Positions 1-6,129 of a stretch of 11,311 bases of DNA are shown piece after piece (position 1 is the stretch's first letter; the number at the start of each line of letters is the position of its first letter). Under the pieces are notes generated by a model. The model made no database searches. It was not told the origin of the DNA and was given only the letters and a program-made list of their open reading frames with translations. Both the position numbers and the translations under genes were made by a program. The stretch is from Thermococcus sp. (GTDB lineage Archaea; Methanobacteriota_B; Thermococci; Thermococcales; Thermococcaceae): NCBI RefSeq assembly GCF_027066465.1, contig NZ_JAMONU010000097.1:1-11311 (forward strand), in the 5' to 3' direction.

Positions 1-576
1 GAAGACCTCCTCCGGCTCCTTGGTAACATCAATGCTCCTGCTCTTGACAGAAATCATGCCGTAGCCGCCGCTCTTCAGGAAGACCTTTGCGTTGTCGATG
101 AGGATTTTCGCCTGCGTCGGCTGGGCGACGTCCTCGAAGATGACGTCAACCTTCGGGACGAGGGCGCGGTAGCCCTCGGGCTTCGTTGCGTCGCCGAGTA
201 TAGGAACGATGTTCCTCCTCTCTTCAACAATTGGAACAAGCTCCCTCAGAACCCTCGGCGAGAACTCGACGCCGAATATCTTGCCCTCCCAGCCGACGAT
301 GTCGCTGACGTGGGAAGCGGTGGTTCCGCTCGCTATTCCGAGGTAAAGGACGGTTGAGCCGGGCTTAATCGGGAAGTTCTTGAGGCCGTTGAGTATTGCC
401 GCGCCGAGCTTTGAACGGCTCGGGTTCCAAATCCTGTACTCCTCGCCCTCGAACTTGACGACCCTCTCCCCGTAAACCCTCTGGCCGGGAACGAGGTTCT
501 TGGTTGCAATCTTCTCGCTCCCGTCGTCATCGATGACGATGTAAACGCCCGGGAACCTGTGCTTCTTAACCTTCAT
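1..576 (-). CDS. flpA: Fibrillarin-like rRNA/tRNA 2'-O-methyltransferase (C-terminus cut by window edge)
   Basis: This is the S-adenosylmethionine-dependent methyltransferase of the archaeal box C/D sRNP; with Nop5, L7Ae and guide RNAs it methylates 2'-hydroxyls of rRNA and tRNA. The window holds 192 residues, and the family is usually about 225-230, so roughly the last 35 are missing beyond position 1. The N-terminal fibrillarin domain (about 1-55, beginning MKVKKHRFPGVYIV) is followed by a Rossmann methyltransferase fold. SAM motif I is YLGIASGTTASHV at 78-90, then GVEFSPR at 102-108, GDATKP at 128-133 and EDVAQPTQ at 148-155. The ATG at 576 has a GAGGTGA ribosome site (582-588) that overlaps the nop5 stop codon. 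It therefore follows nop5 in one transcript, and its translation is probably coupled to nop5. No separate promoter is visible. Identification is very secure. Confidence 0.97.
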   Translation of the reverse strand, partial: MKVKKHRFPGVYIVIDDDGSEKIATKNLVPGQRVYGERVVKFEGEEYRIWNPSRSKLGAAILNGLKNFPIKPGSTVLYLGIASGTTASHVSDIVGWEGKIFGVEFSPRVLRELVPIVEERRNIVPILGDATKPEGYRALVPKVDVIFEDVAQPTQAKILIDNAKVFLKSGGYGMISVKSRSIDVTKEPEEVF

Positions 577-581
577 CTACC

Positions 582-1841
582 TCACCTCTTGCCCTTCTTT
601 TTCTTCTCCCATTTTCTAGGTTTACCCCTCTTTTCTGGCCTTCCACTCTTTTCGTGCCTCTTCTCCTTCCGCTCCTTGCCCTTGAACTTCTTCTTTTTCT
701 TCTCGGGCTTGGCCTTCCTCTTTGGAGGATTGGGATACTTCTCCTTGATTTCCTTGATTCTCTGCTCGAGCTCCTTCTTGAGCTCCTCGCCGATGTATTC
801 GCCTGAGAAGTAGTCAACCCTTGCCGCTATGGCCAGCTTTCCGGCCAAAGCCCTCGCAATCTTACCCCTCTGCCACCAGGGCGAGCGGTTTATTGCAGGA
901 TACTGGAAGATGACGCCGTGCTTGGGTGGCTTGGCACCCGTCCTTAAGTGTCTGAAGAGGGCCTTTTCAGCGCCAAGAACCTGTATCGTCGATGCCGGCA
1001 TCATGGCGAGCTCCTTAAGGCCTCCAGCGAGGCTCATAAGCCTTGCGGCGAGCTTCGCACCGACGAGGGCCTTCAGGTTCGGGGCCACCTCATCCATTGC
1101 CTTCTCAAGGTAGTCCTCAATCTGCTCCCTCAGCTTGTAGAGGTCGGAAATCTCGCTGGCGAGCTTCCCTATGATTTCGCTGTCAAACCTTCCGAGAGGT
1201 GCTCCCATGGACTTTTCGGCCGCCTTGAGAATCTTCTCAACCTTGCCCTCGGAGAAGCCGAGCTTTTCAAGCTTCTCCCTGCTCACGTTCTCCCTCGGGC
1301 CGATTTCCTTGACAAATGCTACATACTGCGGGTGCTTGGGCAGGATTTCGTCCAGCTCTGGGAAGTGGAGGCCGTACCACTCCCTCAGCCTCGAAACGAG
1401 CAGGTTAATGACCTTGTCTATGTCATCGAGCGCTTCTATAGCCTGTATAATCATCTTGTCGCGCGCACCGCTCTGCTCCTGTATGCGGAGCCTCGTCAGG
1501 GCAACTCCGACGGTGTAGTACTCGTCGAACCAGTTCTCGCCGAGGAACTCCTCCGGGCTTGAGCGGAGCTTTTCTCCTGCCAAGTTAGGGAACTCGGCGG
1601 TGGCATTGTAGCCGAGCTCCTTGAGCTTCCTGCTCAGCTCGGTGTCCTCGACGACGAATTCCTCGTAGCCCTCTCCGCCCAGCTCGTCGAGGAGAACTAA
1701 AAGCTCGTCGCTCGGTTCGCCTTTCAGAAGCCTGTCGAGGCTTACCTCCGGCTTTCCGCTGAATGGTTTGCTCGCGATGAGCTTCCCGCTCTCGTCGAAG
1801 GCGTAAATGCCCCTGACGTTCTCGGCAATGTAAACCTTCAT
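582..1841 (-). CDS. nop5: Nop5 (Nop56/Nop58-type) C/D sRNP scaffold protein
   Basis: This is the core scaffold of the box C/D sRNP: its N-terminal domain holds fibrillarin, its central coiled coil dimerises, and its Nop domain binds L7Ae and the C/D RNA. The chosen start gives 419 residues. An N-terminal domain covers about 1-115, helical coiled-coil segments about 120-255, and the Nop domain about 255-370 with the signature GAEKALFRHL (290-299) and KHGVIFQYP (307-315). The tail (about 374-419) is extremely rich in Lys, Arg and Glu, like the KKE/D tails of eukaryotic Nop56/58. The ATG at 1841 is preferred because GGTGA lies about 6 nt upstream. An ATG at 1847 is immediately next to the same ribosome site, and longer in-frame extensions would run into the promoter. 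The gene has its own promoter and is followed directly by flpA. Confidence 0.96.
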   Translation of the reverse strand: MKVYIAENVRGIYAFDESGKLIASKPFSGKPEVSLDRLLKGEPSDELLVLLDELGGEGYEEFVVEDTELSRKLKELGYNATAEFPNLAGEKLRSSPEEFLGENWFDEYYTVGVALTRLRIQEQSGARDKMIIQAIEALDDIDKVINLLVSRLREWYGLHFPELDEILPKHPQYVAFVKEIGPRENVSREKLEKLGFSEGKVEKILKAAEKSMGAPLGRFDSEIIGKLASEISDLYKLREQIEDYLEKAMDEVAPNLKALVGAKLAARLMSLAGGLKELAMMPASTIQVLGAEKALFRHLRTGAKPPKHGVIFQYPAINRSPWWQRGKIARALAGKLAIAARVDYFSGEYIGEELKKELEQRIKEIKEKYPNPPKRKAKPEKKKKKFKGKERKEKRHEKSGRPEKRGKPRKWEKKKKGKR

Positions 1842-1885
1842 GAGCATCACCTTCCGTTCTTTCCTCAGGTATAGAAGGGTGAGGA

Positions 1886-1894
1886 GTTTTAAAC
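1886..1894 (-). promoter_or_regulatory. TATA box of the nop5-flpA operon
   Basis: Read on the minus strand the site is GTTTAAAAC. Its centre is about 49 bp upstream of the nop5 ATG, which predicts a start of transcription near 1865 and a leader of about 24 nt. It lies inside the gap between the isomerase stop codon and nop5, so nop5-flpA can be transcribed independently of the isomerase gene. The assignment is inferred from position and sequence only. Confidence 0.6.
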
Positions 1895-1902
1895 GGTATC
1901 GG

Positions 1903-1920
1903 TGGAAAAAGAGGGAAAAG
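1903..1920 (-). terminator. Probable T-rich terminator after the isomerase gene
   Basis: Immediately after the isomerase stop codon the minus strand reads CTTTTCCCTCTTTTTCC, two T runs in a pyrimidine tract. Archaeal RNA polymerase terminates at such tracts without a hairpin. It precedes the nop5 TATA box, which suits separation of the two transcription units. Confidence 0.45.
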
Positions 1921-2889
1921 TCAGTCCTCCCAAGGCTCGCGGTACTTGAGTGCCCAGCCAAACTCCTCCTTGAGAATGTCTATGGCGGCGCTCGGCGGAA
2001 TGACCCCGCGCTCGGTGATGATGACGTCCACGTACTCTGGAGGCGTGACGTCGAAGGCCGGATTCCAAACCTCGATGTTCTTCGGCCAGGTCTTGAGTTC
2101 TTCCTCAGGAATGACCTCCGTTGGGTCGCGCATCTCAATCTCGACAAGCTGGCCGAGCATCGTCTCGGGGTGGAACTTGTAGGTTTCAGCGGCAATCATC
2201 GTCCAGACCCTGTGCTCCTTGGCGGTAAGCGCTATCAAAGCAGTTCCAATCTTGTTTATCACCGCGCCGTTGACGGTTATGCTGTCTGCCCCCATGACGA
2301 CCTTGTCCGTCATCTTCATGTAGTGCCTCGCCGCTGAGTCAACGACGTAGATGACCGGAATCCCGTAGCTGGCCAGCTCCTTGGCGGTAATCTTGCCCTG
2401 CCACTTGGGCCTCGTCTCGGTCACGATGACCTTTATATCCTTGCCCTGCTCAAAGGCCGTCTTCATGACGCTTATCGCGGCCTTGCTGTGGCAGTGGGTC
2501 ATTATGACGTCGCCGTCCTCTATGCGCTTCGCCCCTATCTCGCCTATCCTCTTGACCGCGTTCTCGGAGTTGTGTATGAACTCCTTGGCGGCGTTGATGA
2601 CGATGAAGCGGAGCTGTTCAAGGTCGGCACCGCTTGAGTAGGCAATCTTACCCCTGTGCATGACGTAACGGAGAGCGTTGGGCAGGGAAACAGCGGTTGG
2701 CCTCGTCTCGTAGAGTATCTTCGCGGCCTGCTTCATCTCCTCCCAGAACTCATCAACGGTCTTGGCCTGGCTCTTCTCGGCCTGTATCTGAAGCGCGTAG
2801 GCCGCTGAACGGGCTATCTTTCCGGCACCGCGTATCTCCATGTTCTTTATCTTCTCAGCTATTTCAAGGACTTCCTTAACCACTGGCAT
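1921..2889 (-). CDS. Ribose-1,5-bisphosphate isomerase (archaeal NMP degradation pathway)
   Basis: This enzyme converts ribose 1,5-bisphosphate to ribulose 1,5-bisphosphate, the middle step between AMP phosphorylase and type III RubisCO in archaeal AMP and nucleoside monophosphate breakdown. The 322-residue length equals that of the characterised Thermococcus kodakarensis enzyme, and its two catalytic residues fall in the same positions: Cys133 in MTHCHSKA (130-137) and Asp202 in GADSITVNGA (200-209). The fold is that of the eIF2B alpha/beta/delta and methylthioribose-1-phosphate isomerase superfamily. Older annotation may therefore call it an initiation factor 2B subunit, but the Cys/Asp pair argues for the isomerase. 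The ATG at 2889 follows AGGAGGTGG (2894-2902) by 4 nt and there is a good TATA box. The partner enzymes are not in the window. Confidence 0.95.
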   Translation of the reverse strand: MPVVKEVLEIAEKIKNMEIRGAGKIARSAAYALQIQAEKSQAKTVDEFWEEMKQAAKILYETRPTAVSLPNALRYVMHRGKIAYSSGADLEQLRFIVINAAKEFIHNSENAVKRIGEIGAKRIEDGDVIMTHCHSKAAISVMKTAFEQGKDIKVIVTETRPKWQGKITAKELASYGIPVIYVVDSAARHYMKMTDKVVMGADSITVNGAVINKIGTALIALTAKEHRVWTMIAAETYKFHPETMLGQLVEIEMRDPTEVIPEEELKTWPKNIEVWNPAFDVTPPEYVDVIITERGVIPPSAAIDILKEEFGWALKYREPWED

Positions 2890-2908
2890 GCTTCCACCTC
2901 CTAGTAAA

Positions 2909-3037
2909 CTCAGGTTTTTGAGGCAGGGTTTATAGGTGTTTCCCGTGCATTAATGTCCTCAAAAGTCCCTTGGTGTTCTCAAATTTTCCAAGAAAGCTCT
3001 ATTTACCTTTGTAAAGCTCAATGGGGAGCTTTGAGAA
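2909..3037. promoter_or_regulatory. Divergent spacer with repeated CTCAAA and AAAGCTC motifs (possible operators)
   Basis: Between the isomerase and aminotransferase promoters, CTCAAA occurs at 2958 and 2978 on the plus strand and as its complement TTTGAG at 2917-2922 and 3030-3035. AAAGCTC occurs at 2993-2999 and 3013-3019, with the inverted copy GAGCTTT at 3026-3032. The two direct pairs each have 20-bp spacing, close to two helical turns. TTCTCAAA (2976-2983) and TTTGAGAA (3030-3037) form a further inverted pair, and CTTGG (2969-2973) with CCAAG (2988-2992) another. The last copies touch the upstream edge of the aminotransferase promoter. Regulator binding is inferred; no regulator can be named. 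Confidence 0.4.
2929..2936 (-). promoter_or_regulatory. TATA box of the isomerase gene
   Basis: The minus strand reads CCTATAAA (2929-2936). Transcription would start near 2906, just before the AGGAGGTGG ribosome site at 2894-2902. The leader region holds a small inverted repeat, CTCA at 2909-2912 with TGAG at 2919-2922, that resembles motifs further along the spacer. Confidence 0.65.
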
Positions 3038-3047
3038 AGGTTTATAA
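3035..3047 (+). promoter_or_regulatory. BRE and TATA box of the aminotransferase gene
   Basis: A purine-rich GAAAGG directly precedes TTTATAA at 3041-3047, a strong archaeal promoter. Transcription is predicted near 3070, giving a leader of about 45 nt before the ATG at 3117. It sits immediately beside the inverted repeat at 3013-3032. Confidence 0.7.
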
Positions 3048-3116
3048 CGAAAGACCCGAACTTCATAGTGTATAGATTTGATGATGTGTTCAGGCATGTT
3101 CATTGAGGTGGTGGAA

Positions 3117-4373
3117 ATGGAACACAAACTGATGAAAAAACTATCCTCGGAGCCCCTCAACTTTGAGTCATTCTTCTCCGAGAAAGCCCTTCAGATGAAG
3201 GCTTCGGAGATTAGGGAACTTCTCAAGCTCGTCGAAACCAGCGACGTTATAAGCCTCGCAGGCGGTCTGCCGGCCCCCGAGACATTTCCGGTCGAGATTA
3301 TCAAGAAGATTGCCCAGGACGTCCTCACCAACCATGCAGACAAGGCCCTGCAGTACGGAACGACCAAGGGCTTCACCCCGCTCCGCCTTGCCCTCGCGAA
3401 GTGGATGGAGAAGCGCTACGGCATCCCGATGAGCAAGGTCGAGATAATGATGGTTGCAGGCTCGCAGCAGGCCCTAGATTTAATCGGAAGGGTCTTCATA
3501 GACCCAGGTGACGTCGTTATAGTCGAGGCTCCAACGTACCTCGCGGCACTCAACGCGTTCAAATACTATGGCCCGGAGTTCGTGAGCATTCCAATGGACC
3601 ACGACGGAATGAGAATTGACCTCCTCGAGGAGAAGCTTGAGGAGCTGAAGAAGAAAGGAAAGCGCGTTAAATTCCTCTACACCGTCTCGACCTTCCAGAA
3701 CCCGATGGGAGTTACCATGAGCCTCGACAGGAGGAAGAGGCTCATAGAGCTCGCCAAGGAGTACGACTTCCTGATTGTGGAGGACAACCCCTACAGCGAG
3801 CTCCGCTACTCCGGCGAACCCGTTCCGCCTATAAAGCACTTCGACGACGAGGGTCGCGTTCTCTACCTCGGAACGTTCTCGAAGATACTCGCCCCCGGCT
3901 TCCGCCTCGGCTGGATTTCCGCTCATCCCCACTTTATAAGAAAAATTGAGATAGCAAAGCAGGCCGTTGATTTATGCGCCAACACACTCGCCCAAGTTAT
4001 AGCTTGGAAGTACGTCGAGGACGGCCACCTCGACGAGCACATCCCGGAGATAGTGAAGTTCTACAAGCCTCGCAGAGACGCTATGCTCGAGGCCCTTGAG
4101 GAGTTCATGCCCGAGGGCGTTGAGTGGACGAAGCCGGACGGGGGAATGTTCGTCTGGGTGACCCTGCCGGAGGGCATAGACACGAAGCTCATGATGGAGA
4201 AGGCCATAGCCAAGGGCGTCGCCTACGTTCCCGGTGAGGCGTTCTTTGCGCACCGCGACGTCAAGAACACCCTTAGGCTGAACTTTACCTACGTTCCAGA
4301 GGAAACAATCAGAGAGGGCGTCAAAAGACTCGCCGGAGTCATAGAGGAGGAGATTAAGGCTCTGAAACATTAA
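3117..4373 (+). CDS. PLP-dependent aminotransferase, fold type I (2-aminoadipate/aromatic/kynurenine aminotransferase-like)
   Basis: This cytosolic transaminase probably moves amino groups between amino acids and 2-oxoglutarate. It has 418 residues from the chosen start, typical for the LysN/kynurenine aminotransferase II-like subgroup common in Thermococcales. The internal-aldimine lysine is K256 in GTFSKILAPGFRLGW (252-266). PLP contacts are expected from N195 (FQNPMG), D223 (VEDNPYS) and Y226, and the substrate carboxylate arginine from R387 (LRLNF). The N-terminal ISLAGGLPAPETFP (45-58) is typical of this subgroup. The ATG at 3117 is chosen because GAGGTG (3105-3110) lies 6 nt upstream; in-frame starts at 3078-3096 and the GTG at 3111 have no suitable ribosome site. 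Exact substrate preference (aromatic, 2-aminoadipate or broad) cannot be read from sequence. Its divergent neighbour is the isomerase. Confidence 0.9.
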   Translation: MEHKLMKKLSSEPLNFESFFSEKALQMKASEIRELLKLVETSDVISLAGGLPAPETFPVEIIKKIAQDVLTNHADKALQYGTTKGFTPLRLALAKWMEKRYGIPMSKVEIMMVAGSQQALDLIGRVFIDPGDVVIVEAPTYLAALNAFKYYGPEFVSIPMDHDGMRIDLLEEKLEELKKKGKRVKFLYTVSTFQNPMGVTMSLDRRKRLIELAKEYDFLIVEDNPYSELRYSGEPVPPIKHFDDEGRVLYLGTFSKILAPGFRLGWISAHPHFIRKIEIAKQAVDLCANTLAQVIAWKYVEDGHLDEHIPEIVKFYKPRRDAMLEALEEFMPEGVEWTKPDGGMFVWVTLPEGIDTKLMMEKAIAKGVAYVPGEAFFAHRDVKNTLRLNFTYVPEETIREGVKRLAGVIEEEIKALKH

Positions 4374-4382
4374 CTCACAAAG

Positions 4383-4400
4383 TTTTTATTCATTTTTCTT
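4383..4400 (+). terminator. T-rich tract after the aminotransferase, also containing the next TATA-like element
   Basis: Ten bases after the aminotransferase stop codon the plus strand has TTTTTATTCATTTTTCTT. It can serve as an intrinsic archaeal terminator. Its first part (TTTTTAT, 4383-4389) is also the only TATA-like element upstream of the next gene, with predicted transcription start near 4412. Which role dominates cannot be told from sequence. Confidence 0.45.
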
Positions 4401-4422
4401 CAATTCACTTCCGGTGGTGGCT

Positions 4423-5259
4423 TTGAAGCCTGTGATAGGTATAATCGGTGGGAAAGACGACTGCTCGGTTTTTACCGGAAGGCTCCACGTGCTCAGAATT
4501 ATCGAAGCCGGGGGAGTGCCTGTTGTTTTCAGCCCGGACACCGACCCGGAGGACATCGTTGAGGTTTCCGATGGAATACTCCTAACCGAAGGCCCCGACG
4601 TGCATCCAAGGTTTTACAACGAGGACCCCTCGCCATCACTAGGAGCGGTTGACGTTGAGAGGGACGAGACGGAGATAGAGGTCGTCAGACTGGCGGCGGG
4701 CGAGAACGTTCCCCTGCTCGGGATAGGCAGAGGAATGCACGTAATCAACGTTGCACTCGGCGGAACCCTCTATCAGGACATTTACGACATACCAAAGGCG
4801 ATAAAGCACGACTGGGACCCCGACCTTGTGAGCCCGGTTCAAAGGCTCCACACCGTCCGAATCAAAACGGATTCCCTCCTTTACGAAATCCTTAAGGGGG
4901 AGCTCAGCATAGAGAGCACCAACGAGGCTAGGATAGCAGTGAACAGCTTCCACCATCAGGCTGTGAAGAGAGTTGGAGAAGGACTGAAGCAGGTGGCCTT
5001 CGCAGTTGATGGGCTCATCGAGGCGATAGAGGGAAAGGAGGGCTTTTTGATAGGCGTCCAGTGGTGGGCGGAGTTCCTCCCGGAGATGAAGTCCCTCTAC
5101 AGGGCCTTTGTTGAGGCCGCAGGGAGGAGGCACGACGAGGCCCAAGAGACCCTAAGGAAGGTAATAGAAGCCGAAGTCAGAGGGGACATCAGGGAACAAG
5201 GTGAGAGCCGTCACAGCTCGGAAACGAGTGATAGCCTTCCCGACACGAACCAAACGTGA
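4423..5259 (+). CDS. Class I glutamine-amidotransferase-like protein (peptidase C26 / gamma-Glu-GABA hydrolase family), probable pseudoenzyme
   Basis: The fold is that of PuuD-like amidotransferases: KPVIGIIGG at 2-10, DGILLTEGPDVHP at 50-62, a nucleophile-elbow region LGIGRGMHVIN at 99-109, NSFHHQAV at 174-181 and GVQWWAE at 211-217. Family enzymes need a Cys at the elbow (GICRG) and a His in HPE; here these are Gly102 and Trp215, so glutamine or gamma-glutamyl hydrolysis by the usual triad is not expected. The reading frame is intact and long, so it is unlikely to be a decaying gene. It may bind a gamma-glutamyl compound or act as a regulatory or structural subunit; this is inference. TTG at 4423 is preferred (GGTGG at 4413-4417); GTG at 4414 or 4417 is possible if the mRNA is leaderless. 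The polar C-terminus overlaps the convergent radical SAM gene by 71 nt. Confidence 0.85.
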   Translation: MKPVIGIIGGKDDCSVFTGRLHVLRIIEAGGVPVVFSPDTDPEDIVEVSDGILLTEGPDVHPRFYNEDPSPSLGAVDVERDETEIEVVRLAAGENVPLLGIGRGMHVINVALGGTLYQDIYDIPKAIKHDWDPDLVSPVQRLHTVRIKTDSLLYEILKGELSIESTNEARIAVNSFHHQAVKRVGEGLKQVAFAVDGLIEAIEGKEGFLIGVQWWAEFLPEMKSLYRAFVEAAGRRHDEAQETLRKVIEAEVRGDIREQGESRHSSETSDSLPDTNQT

Positions 5260-6028
5260 TTCCCCTTTCGGTTATCTTTTTCTCAGCCTCGCGCAGAATC
5301 TGGAAGCGTACCCCCTTGGGGAGATAGTAGTAGCCGCCAATCCTCTCCCCCTTCTCATAGAGGGGCCACAGCTTTTCCATTAGCTCCGGAAACTTCGCGA
5401 ACATCCTCCTCTTGGAGTCGGGCCTCAGCTTGAGGGTTGAAACCGTGATGTGGCTCACGAAGTCCAGAGCGTCGAGCGTCTCGTCGAAGTCCTCCCACGT
5501 ATATAAGGGTATTATGGGGTCTATCCTCGCGTAAACAGGAATCCCCGCTTTCTTGGCCTTCTTAAGGGCCCTTATCCGTGCCTTAGGAGATGGGGCGTTG
5601 GGCTCGAGGAGTTTGGCCTTCCGCTCCTCAACCGTCGTCACGGTGATTCCAACGGCACAGCGAAGCTCGCTCAGAAGGTCTATGTCACGCTCGAAGATGT
5701 CCGACTTCGTGAGAAGCAGACAGCGGACGTTGTAGCGTTTGAACAGCTCAAGAACCTTCCTCGTTATCCCGAGCTTGCGCTCAACCGTTGGATAGGGGTC
5801 GGAGGAGTAGGAAAGGGCCACGATGTAGCGTCTGTCGAACTTTCTGAGCTCCTTCTCCAGCTTTGGTAGGAGGCCCTCCTTAGTCCTCACGCGGAAGGCG
5901 TTGGGGATATAGCTCGTTATGTAGCAGTAAACGCACGCGTGGTCACAACCGGTGTAAACGTTCAGCGTGTATTTGAAGGGGCACGTGCAGAGCTTCGCCT
6001 TCCAGGGGTCGAAGGGACGGAGGTACAT
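5189..6028 (-). CDS. SPL-like radical SAM protein (COG1533 family)
   Basis: This is a 279-residue radical SAM enzyme. The [4Fe-4S] cluster motif CX3CX2C is C28, C32 and C35 in GCDHACVYCY, within a TIM-barrel-like core. YSSDPYPTVE (74-83) and LEPNAPSP (141-148) are typical of the spore-photoproduct-lyase-related group often annotated as DNA repair photolyase. That name is a family label only; the substrate of archaeal members is unknown. Further cysteines sit at C14 and C16 near the N-terminus and C262 and C272 near the C-terminus (SCREG and SCDGSHL), and could bind a second cluster. The ATG at 6028 has no ribosome site, but a TATA box at 6053-6058 predicts transcription starting almost at the ATG, so the mRNA is probably leaderless. 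The 3' end overlaps the amidotransferase-like gene. Confidence 0.9.
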   Translation of the reverse strand: MYLRPFDPWKAKLCTCPFKYTLNVYTGCDHACVYCYITSYIPNAFRVRTKEGLLPKLEKELRKFDRRYIVALSYSSDPYPTVERKLGITRKVLELFKRYNVRCLLLTKSDIFERDIDLLSELRCAVGITVTTVEERKAKLLEPNAPSPKARIRALKKAKKAGIPVYARIDPIIPLYTWEDFDETLDALDFVSHITVSTLKLRPDSKRRMFAKFPELMEKLWPLYEKGERIGGYYYLPKGVRFQILREAEKKITERGITFGSCREGYHSFPSCDGSHLVP

Positions 6029-6052
6029 GGAGGATGTTTATGGGGAGCCGGC

Positions 6053-6058
6053 TTAAAA
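6053..6058 (-). promoter_or_regulatory. TATA box of the radical SAM gene (leaderless transcript predicted)
   Basis: The minus strand reads GGTTTTAAGCC around this site. With the usual 25-27 bp spacing, transcription would start at about 6029-6031, one to a few bases from the ATG at 6028, and no Shine-Dalgarno sequence is present. The snatA promoter lies back to back with it about 32 bp away. Confidence 0.6.
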
Positions 6059-6090
6059 CCCCACCGATTGACATGTGAAGCTGGGCAGGC

Positions 6091-6097
6091 TTTTTAA
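6091..6097 (+). promoter_or_regulatory. TATA box of snatA
   Basis: The sequence is GGCTTTTTAACCCC. Predicted transcription start is near 6119, giving a very short leader before the ATG at 6130, or a nearly leaderless message if the GTG at 6121 is used. Confidence 0.6.
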
Positions 6098-6129
6098 CCC
6101 CCAGACCATTGACCAGATGGGTGTCTAAG

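Noticed and set aside
948..1562. Long open frame on the plus strand inside nop5
   Set aside because: It is antisense to a confidently identified gene, has no ribosome site or promoter, and its protein resembles no family. It is a shadow of GC-rich codon bias.
1842..1961. Extension of nop5 to a start at 1961
   Set aside because: It would run through the nop5 TATA box and into the isomerase gene; the family N-terminus begins at MKVYIAENV.
1921..2889. Translation initiation factor eIF2B subunit annotation
   Set aside because: The Cys133/Asp202 pair and the 322-residue length match ribose-1,5-bisphosphate isomerase.
3078..3116. Upstream TTG/ATG starts for the aminotransferase adding up to 13 residues
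   Set aside because: The only good ribosome site (GAGGTG, 3105-3110) serves the ATG at 3117, and the extension MMMCSGMFIEVVE is not family-like.
3480..3932. Minus-strand open frame inside the aminotransferase, and similar ones at 3972-4370, 4639-5145, 8165-8638 and 9320-9775
   Set aside because: All lie opposite well-supported genes, lack promoters and ribosome sites, and have no recognisable domains.
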